Assembly (NCBI RefSeq): GCF_002865645.1
Contig: NW_020194555.1
Location: forward strand, 992,001 to 1,056,000
DNA: 64,000 nt
Direction: 5' to 3'
DNA from: Hyaloscypha bicolor E
Taxonomy: Eukaryota > Ascomycota > Leotiomycetes > Helotiales > Hyaloscyphaceae
Below the pieces are notes generated by a model. The model was given only the letters and a program-made list of their open reading frames with translations, did not search any database and was not told the DNA's origin. Made by a program: the position numbers and the translations under genes. Every line of letters starts with the position of its first letter. The stretch's first letter is position 1. This document shows, piece by piece, positions 52,288 to 63,190 of this stretch.

Positions 52288-52589
52288 ATAAGAGGGAAAC
52301 TATAATAAGACAAAAACCCATATAAAGTATACTAGAGTATAAAACGTAACTTAATAGTAAAATAATAAATTAAAAGTATAAATAATAAAGTATAAATAAT
52401 ATATAGTATATAAAAGCTTAATTAATTAAATACTTATAAGGGATTATTCTCTAAGTCTATAGAAAAACCAGCTTTCTTATATAATTTCCGCAAGTTATAT
52501 ATAAAAGGCTATAGCCTTTACTATATAACCTAAACCTTAAAACCGCTAAAACAATATAATTTTTAATAAGTATAGCCTATTATACTATA
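52288..52589 (-). repeat. 5' LTR of the 13.1-kb gypsy element
   Basis: 302 bp and only lightly diverged from the partner at 39491. The changes are transitions such as AAAACGTGAC against AAAACGTAAC. Confidence 0.88.
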
Positions 52590-52594
52590 CTATT

Positions 52595-55500
52595 TTCTTT
52601 TTTTAAGCTATAATAGTAATTAGCTAAATAAATAAATAAATATAGAGTTTAATAATATTAATTAGCTTATATAATAGTATAAATTAATTAAAACTTTTAC
52701 TTTAATATATATAAAAACGTGAAATAGTATATTTCTATTTATATTAATAGTAGGAATATTAGCTTGAGATATATTAAAAAGATTTATTTTTTCTCGGGCT
52801 TGCAGAAATTAATATAAAGATATAGTATTTAATAAATAATAAATTAATAAAAAAAATATTAGCTAAGTAATATATAAGTAAAAACTAGTTATTAGAATAA
52901 TTCTAGAATTCTAAGCCTTATATCTATTTTCTAGAACAGGTATATTTCTCTTTTCTTTATATTAAAATTATAGTATTATTTAATAATAATTAAGAGAAAA
53001 TATATAATTTACTAATTTAGATAATACTTGCTATAAATATAACTATAGTTTTTATATTTGAGTTTTATCTCTAATAAGTAAATAATATAATAAACTATAA
53101 TTTATTTATATTTCTAAACTTTATATTTCTAATTAAATATATATTATATTTATTTTAGCTTCTATTTATATATTTATATTTATATAATAATAATAACTTA
53201 TTCTTAATTCAAGAACTATCTAAATATAGTAAAAGAAGCCAATTTCTTATATATTCTTATCTTTTATTCTATTCTTATCTCAGTTCTATAAACCTATAGC
53301 CAGAACTAAAATAGACTACTTTAGAATAATAAAAATATAATTACTTAAATAAAATCTCTGGCTTTTATTTATTTATTTTTTTCTTTTTACCTGCTTTCTA
53401 ATAAATTTCCTAGATACTATCTTTAAGAATAATACTTAGAACTTAGATATAATAGAATCTCAGAGTACCGGATTAAGAGAAAGTAATATTTACTACGAGA
53501 TTAATAAAAAAATATATAAGTCTAAAAAGAAAAAAGGTTATAAATCTTTTTAGATATCTTATTACTAAGCTCTTTTTTAATTCCAGGCTATTTTCTATAA
53601 ACCAAATTACGGGATTATTTAATAGTTTCCTTAATAACTAATACTATAATTTATTATTTCTTAATTAATACTAATAGCTCCTAAAAAGGCAAGAGAGAAA
53701 AGAGAAGAAAAAAGAAAAAAGAATTATTTCTAGAATTCCTATAAAATATATAAATTAGAAAATAAACTAAAAAGCGGCTACTAGGAAAATATAGATATAA
53801 GATTAATACTTATAAGAATAAAGAATTAAAATCCGAGGTAATAACTAATTAAATAATAGGTAACTATTTATATTATAGTACTAATACTAATTCTCGTTAT
53901 AATCTCTTTTCTTATTATTTCTTATAAATAAATAAAGACTAGAACTTTAGAGAATATAAAGAGTACTATTAATAAAGAAAGAAGTAGAGATTTAGTAAGA
54001 TTAAGAAATAGATATATTATTATAAAGTATAAAGTAGTACTTAAAAGAAAAGTTAATTTTAAGGGAATATATACGGGATTTATAATAGAGAATAAAGAAA
54101 TAATATATTATTTATAAAATATATTAAAGTTATAGAGGCTAAATTTTAGATAGTTAAGAATTATATCTTAGACTTTATTATCTGCTTTTATAAATAATTT
54201 ATTATTAGAATAAGTTAGAAAAAGAGGTTATATAAATAGGAAATATAATATTAGCCTATTAGTTCTAAAACTTTATTTTTAGAAAAAAGATATTTCTAGG
54301 AAATTTATAATAAATAAAATAAAGTATAAAATATTATAGATCTAAGACTATAATACTCTTATATATTTACTTAAGGTTTAAAAAATAAAATATTAGAATA
54401 TAAATTAAATTAGTAATATTATAAAACGGAAAATTAAGAAAAGAGTAATAAAGCCGAGAATAAGAATTAAGGTTATAAATTAGAGAGAAAATAAAAAAAA
54501 GAAATTTATATTAATAAAGAAAGAAAATATCTTAAATATAAAAATTAGATAGAAAATCTTATATATAATAAAATAAGACTAAAAATATTCTTTTAAATAT
54601 TAAAAAGTAAAATAAGCCGGTTTTATAAATTCTAATACAAGTATTATATTAGATTCTATTACTATATTTTTATTACTTTGGTTTTATAAATCTTATAATA
54701 GAAATATATTTATTTTTTATTTTCCTTTATTATTTATTTTTTTATTTTTTTATTTTCTTTCTTTTATTATTTTATTAACTTATTATTATATTTCTATTAA
54801 ATAAATAAATTCAAGTTATTCTTAATTCTTATAGCTATAATAATAAGCTTTTTTCTTTCTTATAAAGTATTTTCTTAATAATTAATCTCGTTTTAAATCT
54901 TTTATCTTAAGCTATTAAATAAGTTATTTTATTCTTATAATAAATCGGTATATTTCAAGTAATCTAATAAGCTATTTAAGTAAAATACAAAGCTTTAAAT
55001 ATTCTAATCTAGCTATTATTTTATATTCTTAAATTTAGTAAAGGTATTATTATTATAGTTTTCTAGATTTAAGATAAAATTCTTTATAAACTTAATAAAG
55101 GTTTCCTAATTTGTAATATTAATATTTACTAATTATTTCTTATATTTCTAAATATTTCTAGCTATATTCTTAAAACAGGAAATATAATATATAACTTTTA
55201 CTATATTTATAGCCTAGATAATTCTATTATTTTTATACTATTTTAGTTCTATCTAGTAAAAGAAATCCTAGACTTTTTTAATACTTCTTTTTCTATAAAT
55301 TAATAGTTCTCGGGTTTTTAAAGTATTTCAAACTAAGAATATTACTAAAAATATAATAGGATTTATACCGGATATCTAAATATCTTTAAAATAATAAATT
55401 TAAGCCTCTAGTTTTTCTAGATTCTTTCTTTATTATATTTCTATTTCTAACTTAGTAATATAATAATAAGCCGCTACTAATTTCTCTATTATTATTATTT

Positions 55501-55719
55501 TATTAACTAGTTTTAGAAATATTTGAGTTCTATTTACTTTTTCTAATTAAATAATATAAAGAGTATCTAACTAGATATTTCTCTAGATATCTGGCTAGGT
55601 TATTCTAATAATAGTAAAGGTATTTCTTTTAGTTAATATTCTAGCTATTAATAATTTTATTTATTAATAGCTTAATTATCTTATAATAAACTACTTTCCG
55701 AAAATTAAATTAATTAGAA
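52595..55719 (-). mobile_element. Inverted chromovirus-family remnant (leader and gag side)
   Basis: Reading the minus strand down from 55719, the sequence follows the chromovirus interior just after its 5' LTR: TTATATTCTAATTAAT, AGCAGTTTATTA-like, CCTACTATTACTAG-like and ACTAGCTAGTAG-like blocks near 55700-55480. Near 54610-54660 it matches again (ATCTAATATAATACTTGTAT). Below about 54600 the match fades, and 52595-54000 is unassigned AT-rich DNA. Confidence 0.55.
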
Positions 55720-56027
55720 TATAAGATATATAATAATAGAGTAATATATAAGTAATTAAAATAAATAAACTATAAAATAATATTTATAAATATAACTAAT
55801 TTCAAGAATTAATTCTAATAAAAACTAATTAATATTCCTTTTCTAAACTAGAAGTATTTCCTTATATATTTCCTAGTATTTAGCCAAATATATATAACCC
55901 TTTACTTAATTAGGAAATACTATTTTATATAATTTATATAATTCCGATTATAAGCTTTATTTAAAATAGAAAACTAGATTTATAATATCTAATACTTATT
56001 TATATATTATTATATATATCTATTATA
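55720..56027 (-). repeat. Inverted chromovirus-family LTR
   Basis: The reverse complement of the 303-bp LTR, 308 bp long. It starts TATAAGATATATAATAATAG (for the LTR end CTATTACGTGCCTTATA) and contains ACTTAATTAGGAAATACTAT. It ends CTATTATA (for TGTAATAG). The flanks TAGAA and GTAAT do not match, so it is not a solo LTR; with the adjoining gag-side sequence it is the 5' LTR of an inverted copy. Confidence 0.75.
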
Positions 56028-58730
56028 GTAATCTTTAAATAGAAATAGTAAATTAAGTTTATTTATTAAAGCAGGCTTTAATATAATAGTTTATTTATCT
56101 TTTTTCTTATTTAAGATAATATTTTTTTATTTAATTAAATCATTTTTTTTATTTAATTAAACTATTATTTTATTTAATTAAACTATTATTTTATTTTATT
56201 TAATTATTATTTTATTTAATTAAGCTATTCTAGAATTACTTAATTAGCCTTTAAGCCTTTATAAATTTAATATAAAGTTTCTCGAGTTAATTATTCTAGT
56301 AAATAACTTATATATTAAAACTAATTATTTTAGCTATTTTATTATTAAATTCCCGGGCCTTAAGCTTTAAGATTTTTTTCTTATAAAAGCTTCTAAGAAG
56401 CTTTCCGATTTAGCTAATAATATTATTTACTAATTCATTAATATTTATAAGGCATTTATTCTTTATTTTGGACTTTAGAATTATTTACTAGTTTTTAATT
56501 TCAAACTAGTACTTTATATAATAATTACTATTTAATACTATATATTTCTTAATTATAATAAATATTTTAATACTAGTTTAGCTATTTCTATTATTATTAG
56601 AGTTCTTTTTATTAATAAACTTCTTTTTATTAAATTTCTTACTACTTTTTAATATCTTATATTTTCTAAATATATTATTTTTATTCTTATTAATCTTTTT
56701 AATACCTGGTTTAATAGAATTAATATATTAGTATTTCTTTTTAATATTATTTATTTCGCTTATTAAACTATCTAATTTATTATTACTAGTAGCTAGATTC
56801 TTTATTTCACTATTATTAGAAAACTTTATTAAAATCGCTTATATAATAATTTTAGATATATTTTTAATAATAATATGAGTTATATTTTATATATTAATTT
56901 ATTTTTAAATAAAAAAATTATTATTTTCATTTATAAAAGTAATTTAGCTAATAATTATATTATAAATAATTATAATTATTAAACTTGAAATATTATTACT
57001 ATTATTTAATTAATTGAAATCTAGTAAATAGTCTTATTTAGTTCGGTTTTAGATAATATATTACCGGAATTCCTATAAGTTCTATTTTTATTAATAGTTT
57101 TATTAAAATAATAGTAATAGTATAAATAGTTAAAATAAATAGAAAAATTTCTTTCGATTTTTAATAATATTTTAAACTAATGTAAATAAGTATTTACTTT
57201 TAGCTTAGCTTTGAAATTCACTTTTTAGGTAATTTGCCTAGATAATAAAGGAAAATATTTTGCTTAAATTTCTAGAAAAGAGAATAAATACTAATATAAT
57301 AAAATAAAATAAATATATTAGAGTTTAGCTAAAACCCGGAAAATATTTAGGTTTTTCTTTTTTTTATCTAGTTATAAAAGCCTTATTATTAAGATTTATT
57401 ATTATCTAAATAATTTTTATTAAATTTATTTTCTTTAATATATTAAATTTACTTATTTAGTTAAATAAAAAATTCTGCTTTATTAAGGTTTTACTTATAA
57501 AATTTATATAATTTAAATACTAAGTTCTTAAAATTTAATATAAGATATTATTTATTATTTATATTTTATTTCTTTTATTTAATTTTATAATAAAGCTTAT
57601 TATAAAATATTTTAAAAGAAAGAATTTTCTCGATTTTTTATTCGAGTTTACTATTAATTTTAATAAAATTAGGCTTTTTATTAGTTTAGCCAGGTAATAA
57701 ATTAGTAGAATTCTTATAAAGTTTATTAGTATAAAAGATTAACCAAATTCTATAAAATAAGAAAAGATCTAATTAGTATAAGTAATTTATTATTTTATTA
57801 ATTTTAAATAATTTAGTAAAAGAATAATCTAATTTATTAAATAAGTAATTTGTTTTTTATATTTTTTTAATTATATAAACTATATTTTCTAAACTAAAAT
57901 CTGGTTTTTATTATTTCTTATTAGCTTATTTAGCTTAATAATTCTAAGCTATTATTATATATTTTCGCGTATAATTAATAATAATATTAATTCTTTTAGT
58001 TTATTATTATATTTTTTCCTAATTAAGTTTCTTTTTTAATATTTTAAATTCTATTATTAATAGTATTTAATTAAAATTTAGCTTGGATTTATATTTGTAA
58101 TTAATTATTAAAAGAAATAAGCTAATTAACTTATATATATAAGTAGTACTTATAATATCAAATACTAGAAATAAATTTATCTAATTATTATAAAAGTAAT
58201 TAATAAAGAAATAAAGTCAAGTATTAATAATCTAATAAATAATTTCCGTTTATTTATTAATTTAGATATATTTCATAATTAAGAATTTTAATTTAATTCT
58301 AGTTAATCTCGAAATTACTAAATATAATAATAAAATAAGCTAATAATAGTTCTAGTAGTAATATTCTTAATTATTAATAAGCTAATATATTATTTAAATA
58401 ATTAATTAATTATAATAAATATATTATTATATTTTTTATTTATAAAGCCAGAAATATAGAAATTTATAGACAAATTATTTTATATTCTTAGGAAAACCAG
58501 TAAAAAAAATAATAGGCCTAATATTTTATTTTTTGGCTTATAAAACCTTTAATATTTATAGTAATTTACTATAAAGTAATTAATATTTACTAAAGGAATA
58601 AGCTACTAATAGAATTTTTAAATTAGAATTTTTGTTTTATTTTAACTAAAATAAGTAATAGTTATTATATTATAAATTTATTATAAGAGCCTAGTTTATA
58701 AATTATTATATTTATATTAATTAAAGTTAG
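56028..58730. other. AT-rich RIPped DNA with a 21-bp tandem repeat
   Basis: At about 56128-56228 some five units of ATTTAATTAAACTATTATTTT are repeated imperfectly. The rest has stops in all frames and no assigned element. Base composition changes abruptly at about 58730, the edge of the right gene island. Confidence 0.5.
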
Positions 58731-58944
58731 TTCACAGCCTCTAAACTTAGTACCAGGCCCTAACTATTATGACCCTGGCCTAGCTTAGAGAGAATTAAAG
58801 ATTAGTTCCCGGACCATAATAATACCTGAGAAAACAGGTTTAACTTCTAGAAACATATAAGGTAAAATCCTGAATATGCCACGAGGCCTTTTAGTTATTG
58901 GTAGCGTATTATTACTTAATTAAAGAAGACCCTATATAACTAGT

Positions 58945-59326
58945 CATATTATTACCAAGGCTACGGACAGGAGATATACTAAGTATTCTCGATATCGAAA
59001 TACTAGAAAATAATCTATCCGCCGCTCTTCTTGCTACGGTCGACACAGGTTGCGGACAGGTCTGAGTCATAGTTTCTCATAACGGAAAGCAAGTTGAGGT
59101 CACGGCGCGATATAGTAATATGATTCTTGCGTTCGACGCCAAAAAGTTCGAGCCCACCTTGTCCGATACACTAGTTACAAGCGTGCAAGTCGGCACATCT
59201 CCCGCTGGCCCTATTTTCGTTAATTACGGGCGATATAATGTAACTGCGGAGCCGAACAGATTCGACTATAAGAATACCTCCATTGGCCTTACTATTGTTA
59301 ATGTCGAAGCCGCACTCAGTAGCTAG
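58945..59326 (+). pseudogene. Unidentified gene remnant
   Basis: One plus-strand frame reads through from about 58948 to TAG at 59324-59326 with a single TGA at 59063-59065, where TGG (Trp) would give an open frame of about 125 codons. GC content and codon use are gene-like. The C-terminal part contains YNVTAEPNRFDYKNTSIG. I do not recognise the family, and no start codon, signal peptide or intron is evident at the 5' side, where the sequence enters more degraded DNA. It may be the 3' exon of a gene truncated by transposon activity. The 68-codon frame from the ATG at 59120 is its open tail. Confidence 0.5.
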
Positions 59327-60306
59327 CAGGGTAGCAGGGTTTCCCTCGAATTCCGATGGGCTTCTTCTCACGCGAGTTCGCGCTCAGTCCTGATGAGAAG
59401 ACATTACTTGTTCCAACTATGGTAGTAAGCTAGTCCAAGCAGTGAACGCAGCCCAGCCAGCCCTGTATTAAGTAATGGAATGAGAAAGAATCCTTTTCCA
59501 AAGAATCAAAAAGAATCGTTACTAGTACAGCGCCTTCTCGAACGAGGCTGCTCAGATTCGGGGGGGGTCTGAGTAGAAGTTTTTCGCAAAATTTCAAATA
59601 CAGGACTGATAATTATAATGGAAAACTGCATAATTTGATACTGAGTGTGAAGTAGAAGATATAAAAGTGTATTACAAACCCCTGAAGAAATCAGGATAGC
59701 ATTGCGAAGTCACTCTCCCTTATTAGGCCCACGTGAGCCTGATCTATCATTAATTAATGCTAGTAAAGTTTCTGCCTTGATTCCCTTTTGTAAAGGCGTA
59801 TAACAGCTCTCCTCAATTCAAGGACGAACACAGTCTGAGCTAAAATTCAAGAGCCTAGAGACTCTATTGGGCTGTAAGGAGCCTGTAATTAGAGGGTATG
59901 GCACTGAAATTTAGCAACCCAAAATTTCAAAATTAGCGTGCTTATGCTAGAGAGTCGACGACTATATTTCAGTCAAAACAGCCCGCTACTATTAAGGATT
60001 AGAGTGCATTAAAACTCGACTAATATTAGAATTAAGAATATAATAAGGTTTTAGCTTTGGAATAAATATATTTCAAAATAAAGTCTTTAAAAACTATTAA
60101 AGTATTCTTGCCCTAGTTTTAAGAGCCCTAAATAATAATAATATTAAAGAAGAAGAAAAAGGGCTGCTATAGCCTCTTAAGAATTAAGAGAAGTTGTAAC
60201 AAAGGCCGTTTCGCATTGCATAGTAACGATTACAACTCTGATTATTACATAAGCTATGGTTATAGTAAACCTTTGCTATTTGTATAAAATAACTATATAG
60301 AGTCCC
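59327..60306. other. Intergenic DNA of mixed composition
   Basis: About 1 kb without a convincing gene. It includes AAGAATC repeated three times near 59490-59515 and a G run (59558-59564). Composition drops to AT-rich near 60000-60200. Confidence 0.45.
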
Positions 60307-60504
60307 TGTGACGGCGCTGGCTATGGTCATAAGGGGGTGGTTGTCACATGACTAGTTTCACCTAGCTAGCCGGCGTTTCAGTGATTTCAGCTAGTATTTC
60401 CCTCCTTCTATCCCCTCCCCACCCCTCTCTCTCCTTCTTCTCTTTAGCTTAGTATTCTCGGAACTTTGAGCCCTTTTGACCATTGCCTTAATCCCGCCGT
60501 CACA
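60307..60504 (+). mobile_element. Solo LTR related to the 245-bp family, un-mutated
   Basis: It starts TGTGACGGCG and ends CGCCGTCACA, a perfect 10-base inverted pair. GTCCC is duplicated outside (60302-60306, 60505-60509). Internal blocks shared with the 2540 copy include GTCACATG, GGCGTTTCAGTG, CTTTAGCTTA-like and TTTGAGCC plus CCATTGC. It is 198 bp and CG-rich with no RIP damage. It ends about 146 bp from the aldolase stop codon, in the gene's 3' flank. Confidence 0.82.
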
Positions 60505-60649
60505 GTCCCCGGCACGCACTACGAGGAGGTCTGGGTTCGACTTTGCCAGCCTATATAGCAGAGACAGAAATTCCTATCTATAACTATCTAGGCGCTATCT
60601 AAAAAATTACTCACAAAACAAGCGTACTGGCTTGGTCGTCTTTCCCCCT

Positions 60650-60820
60650 CTAGTTATTTAGAACAACGACCACATCAGACTCAATCTTCGACGAAGGCTC
60701 CTTGCCATTTGCCGGTCCGTTAGCTTTAGCTTTTCCGTCTGCTTTAGCCTTTCCGTTTGCTTCGGCCGTTCCATTTACTTCAACTACCCCGTTAGCTTCA
60801 CCCGCCTGCTGAGCAAATTC
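60650..60820 (-). other. Low-complexity C-terminal tail of the aldolase
   Basis: The last 50 or so residues contain repeated NGxAxANG / GKAKADGKAKANG units, then an acidic-hydrophobic end (VVVVLNN). The catalytic barrel of the family ends before this tail. The repeats are encoded by near-repeat DNA (GCTTTAGC / TTTCCGT units at 60718-60780). Function unknown. Confidence 0.8.
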
Positions 60821-61922
60821 TCTTCCCTTCTTGATACCCCCATCAACCAAATTTGCGAATCCCCACACATCAAAGGCAACAGCAATCGCCCGAAAGCCTT
60901 GCTGTATCATCCCTGGAATCATCTCTGGGGCCAGAGCGGCACTATATCACAGTTAGAGAACGCCATGAGAGAGAAGCATAAGCAGGGAAAACTCACCCGA
61001 TTAGAGGCTTGCCGTGTTTCATACCAGCGGCGACAAATTTACCGAAAGCATCTGCAAAGGTAGGGTGAGGCTCTCCGCCGAACTGTATGGGTAGTCCAGC
61101 ATCCGCCAGATAGTCTCCGGGACCGAACATCAACCCAGAAACGCCCTCAAGCGCTGCGATCTCGTCCACGTTTTCCACGCCTTTGACACTTTCAATCTGT
61201 GCGAAGACGGCAGTATGACGGTTCGAAGTGCCCATGTTGAAAGGATCACCCTTATACAGTGAAGTATCCGAGATCCCGGGTGTGAAAGTCCATGGACTAA
61301 AAGATCGCTTTCCAATTGGGGCTGTCATTAACATCAACCAGTGTTTCTCTTGAAACGCGGAGTGAAAGATACTCACGATAATATGCTTCCTCCAAGACCT
61401 GTTTCACTTCTTTGGCACTTTCGCAGTGAGGAATCACTATGCCTGCTGCGCCCGCGTCCAGTGCAGTTGTCAAGCTGATTTCGTCGTGCTTCGGGACTCT
61501 GACGATGATCATGGCTTTGCCTTCGGAGTGGTGTTGAGCTGCATGGATAGCACTGAAAAGAGATACATGAGTAAGTATATGGTTTCTGTGGTTAAAATTG
61601 ACAGGTTGCAACTTACTCATGAAGTGTCAGACGATTGAACATGCCGTGCTCGACATCGATCCATATGAAGTCGGGCTTTGTAGATGCAATCAACTGGAGA
61701 GTGACAAATTAATATGAAGCAAGGGACGTTCAAGTTTCGAGCTCCTACCTTAGTTACAAAAGTACTCGGAATTCCGTGACCGACACCGAAAAGCGTCTTA
61801 GTAGGATCTGCAACGGCTTGGCGGAGAGCTTCGCGCAAGTTCCCCGGTTGTGTTAAGAGTGCCGCGCGGAATGGTGCCTTGACGTGGAGGTCGGGCTGTT
61901 CTAAGTACCCTTGATCTGTCAT
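60650..61922 (-). CDS. HpcH/HpaI-family aldolase (347 aa, five exons)
   Basis: Minus-strand exons 61922-61749, 61693-61617, 61552-61377, 61321-60997 and 60941-60650 join to 1044 nt (347 aa). Introns are 55, 64, 55 and 55 bp, all GT-AG with GTAGG, GTAAG or GTGAG donors. Class II pyruvate-aldolase signatures are present: WIDVEHG with His74, Arg102 in VRVP, PPIGKRS at 143-149, Glu186 in QIES and Asp212 in FGPGDY; the last two bind the divalent metal in HpaI. These cytosolic enzymes cleave or form 4-hydroxy-2-oxoacids (for example 2,4-dihydroxyhept-2-enedioate); the substrate here is unknown. Start 61922 has an excellent context (CCCACCATGA) and fits the family N terminus; an in-frame ATG 20 codons upstream exists. 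Odd feature: a C-terminal tail of about 50 residues rich in Ala, Asn, Gly and Lys repeats. Full length, no RIP damage. Confidence 0.93.
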
Positions 61923-62300
61923 GGTGGGCGACAAGTGGAAAGCGCTTTGATACGGATTGAGAAGGCCAGAATAGAATATCAAGCAGAAATGATCCTTACG
62001 GGGACGGGTCGCACCACCTTACTGGGAATTTGCCGTCTTTATACATGAAGCTCTCACGTGATGCATCCCGCGCTACGAAGCGATGCTGACTTGGTCAGCA
62101 TTTACACAGCCTCTGGACAGCTGTGCTTACCTCCAGACTCAGCTGACTGACTAGAGTGGTTTTGCACCAGATCACCCTTTCACAACTCCGGAATGACCTA
62201 AGCGGGAAGCACAGGCCTCAGTTTCCGCGCAGTGCGCAACCAAACCACATCGAGACTTTTCGGCGGAACCCTGATTCAAGCACTAAGTTAGATTAATTAA
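61923..62300 (-). promoter_or_regulatory. Aldolase upstream region with clustered palindromes
   Basis: CACGTG at 62055-62060 is an E-box (bHLH or bZIP site). Within 90 bases upstream of it lie a hairpin-capable TGCTGAC-TTG-GTCAGCA (62084-62100), CACAGC ... GCTGTG (about 62105-62126) and TCAGCTGACTGA (about 62139-62150). These could be regulator sites, but I have no direct evidence of use. Confidence 0.4.
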
Positions 62301-63190
62301 ATAAGGTAATGTCCGCATCGATGTCTTGCGCTCTTTTCAAACCCGATCTTTTATTCCATTTCAATTGAAATTGAAAGGTGGCACAGCTTAGTGCCGAGAT
62401 CTGTCGACCGGACAAAACCCCATTGATATTTCTCACGATCCTCCTTCATACACGGACTGAAACAGTCAGAAATTCGGAACTCGGCATTGCAGATTTACAT
62501 ACCCAGAACCACAGGCACCCTAATATTGTAGCTTATAGTCTGCGCCCCAGCGACTGTGTGAGTGGAAAATTAACTGTTGAGACACTGTCCAGCCGAAACC
62601 GACACAGTACACTGAGCTGGCAAGTTGAGGACGTCACTCTGACCTCTCGGCGGTTGCCGGTGGCCAATAAGTCCCTCAGAGATTGCCGTGAGTCAATTAA
62701 ATGCGGGTTTTGTACCCCCTAATTATTAAACCTCAAGCCCCGACTGGCTCCATTACCGGAATTATGTGAGATTGTCCACGTTCGTACCTTCCACTGGTTA
62801 CCATTGGTGGTTCGATTGGGCTACACGAGCGATTGGGCCACAAAAGCGATGTCCCTCGCTAAATTTGCGGTACCAACCAGCTAGGACCAGCAGCCAGAAA
62901 GTACAGTCGGTCCGATCCAAAAGCGACAAAACGGTCGCTCTTTTACGCCCATAATAACTTTTTAACCACAACCCTAATTAATTAATACTAAGTAATGCGA
63001 TTATAGAATAGAACCAGGCGAAAAACACCTATTAATTAGATTTTTAATACTATTTGTGGTTCATTAATAATCGAGGTTTAAAGTATACGGACCCTTTTTA
63101 CTTTTTTGATTTTTCCTATAAAACACAAATATATTTGCTTGCTAAGGTTACATGAGCCTGGACTTTAGGGGAAGATCGCGGCATCTTACC
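62301..63190. other. Right edge of the gene island, no supported gene
   Basis: GC-normal to about 62950, then mixed. Two plus-strand frames (62378-62722, 62766-62954) show no recognisable protein. An inverted pair AACCACAA (62964-62971) and TTGTGGTT (63054-63061), with further pairing inside, could be a 98-bp foldback. Composition changes to RIP-type at about 63190. Confidence 0.45.

Larger units (their letters stand above)
39491..52589 (-). mobile_element. Large Ty3/gypsy retrotransposon (13.1 kb), RIP-inactivated
   Basis: Two LTRs of exactly 302 bp (39491-39792, 52288-52589), with CTATT directly outside both ends (39486-39490, 52590-52594). The coding direction is minus. RNase H-to-linker sequence reads RALVTR then LFDFKVKYIKGTKYIT at about 46270-46440. 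RT reads NFFSGYN and LLRITILS with GITNSV at about 47200-47480; these match the gypsy motifs FFSGYDQ and LLRMT-LPQGATNSV. Length is roughly double the usual, partly because about 3 kb lies between pol and the 3' LTR. LTR termini are ATGA...TATA rather than clean TG...CA, so the exact ends may shift by a base. Confidence 0.87.

Noticed and set aside
61130..61638. Alternative frames over the aldolase gene on both strands
   Set aside because: All are shadows: the spliced five-exon model explains the locus with conserved residues in every exon.
62378..62954. Two plus-strand frames of 114 and 62 codons
   Set aside because: No recognisable motif, no consistent splice sites extending them, and they sit in the aldolase upstream region. 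Not supported as genes.
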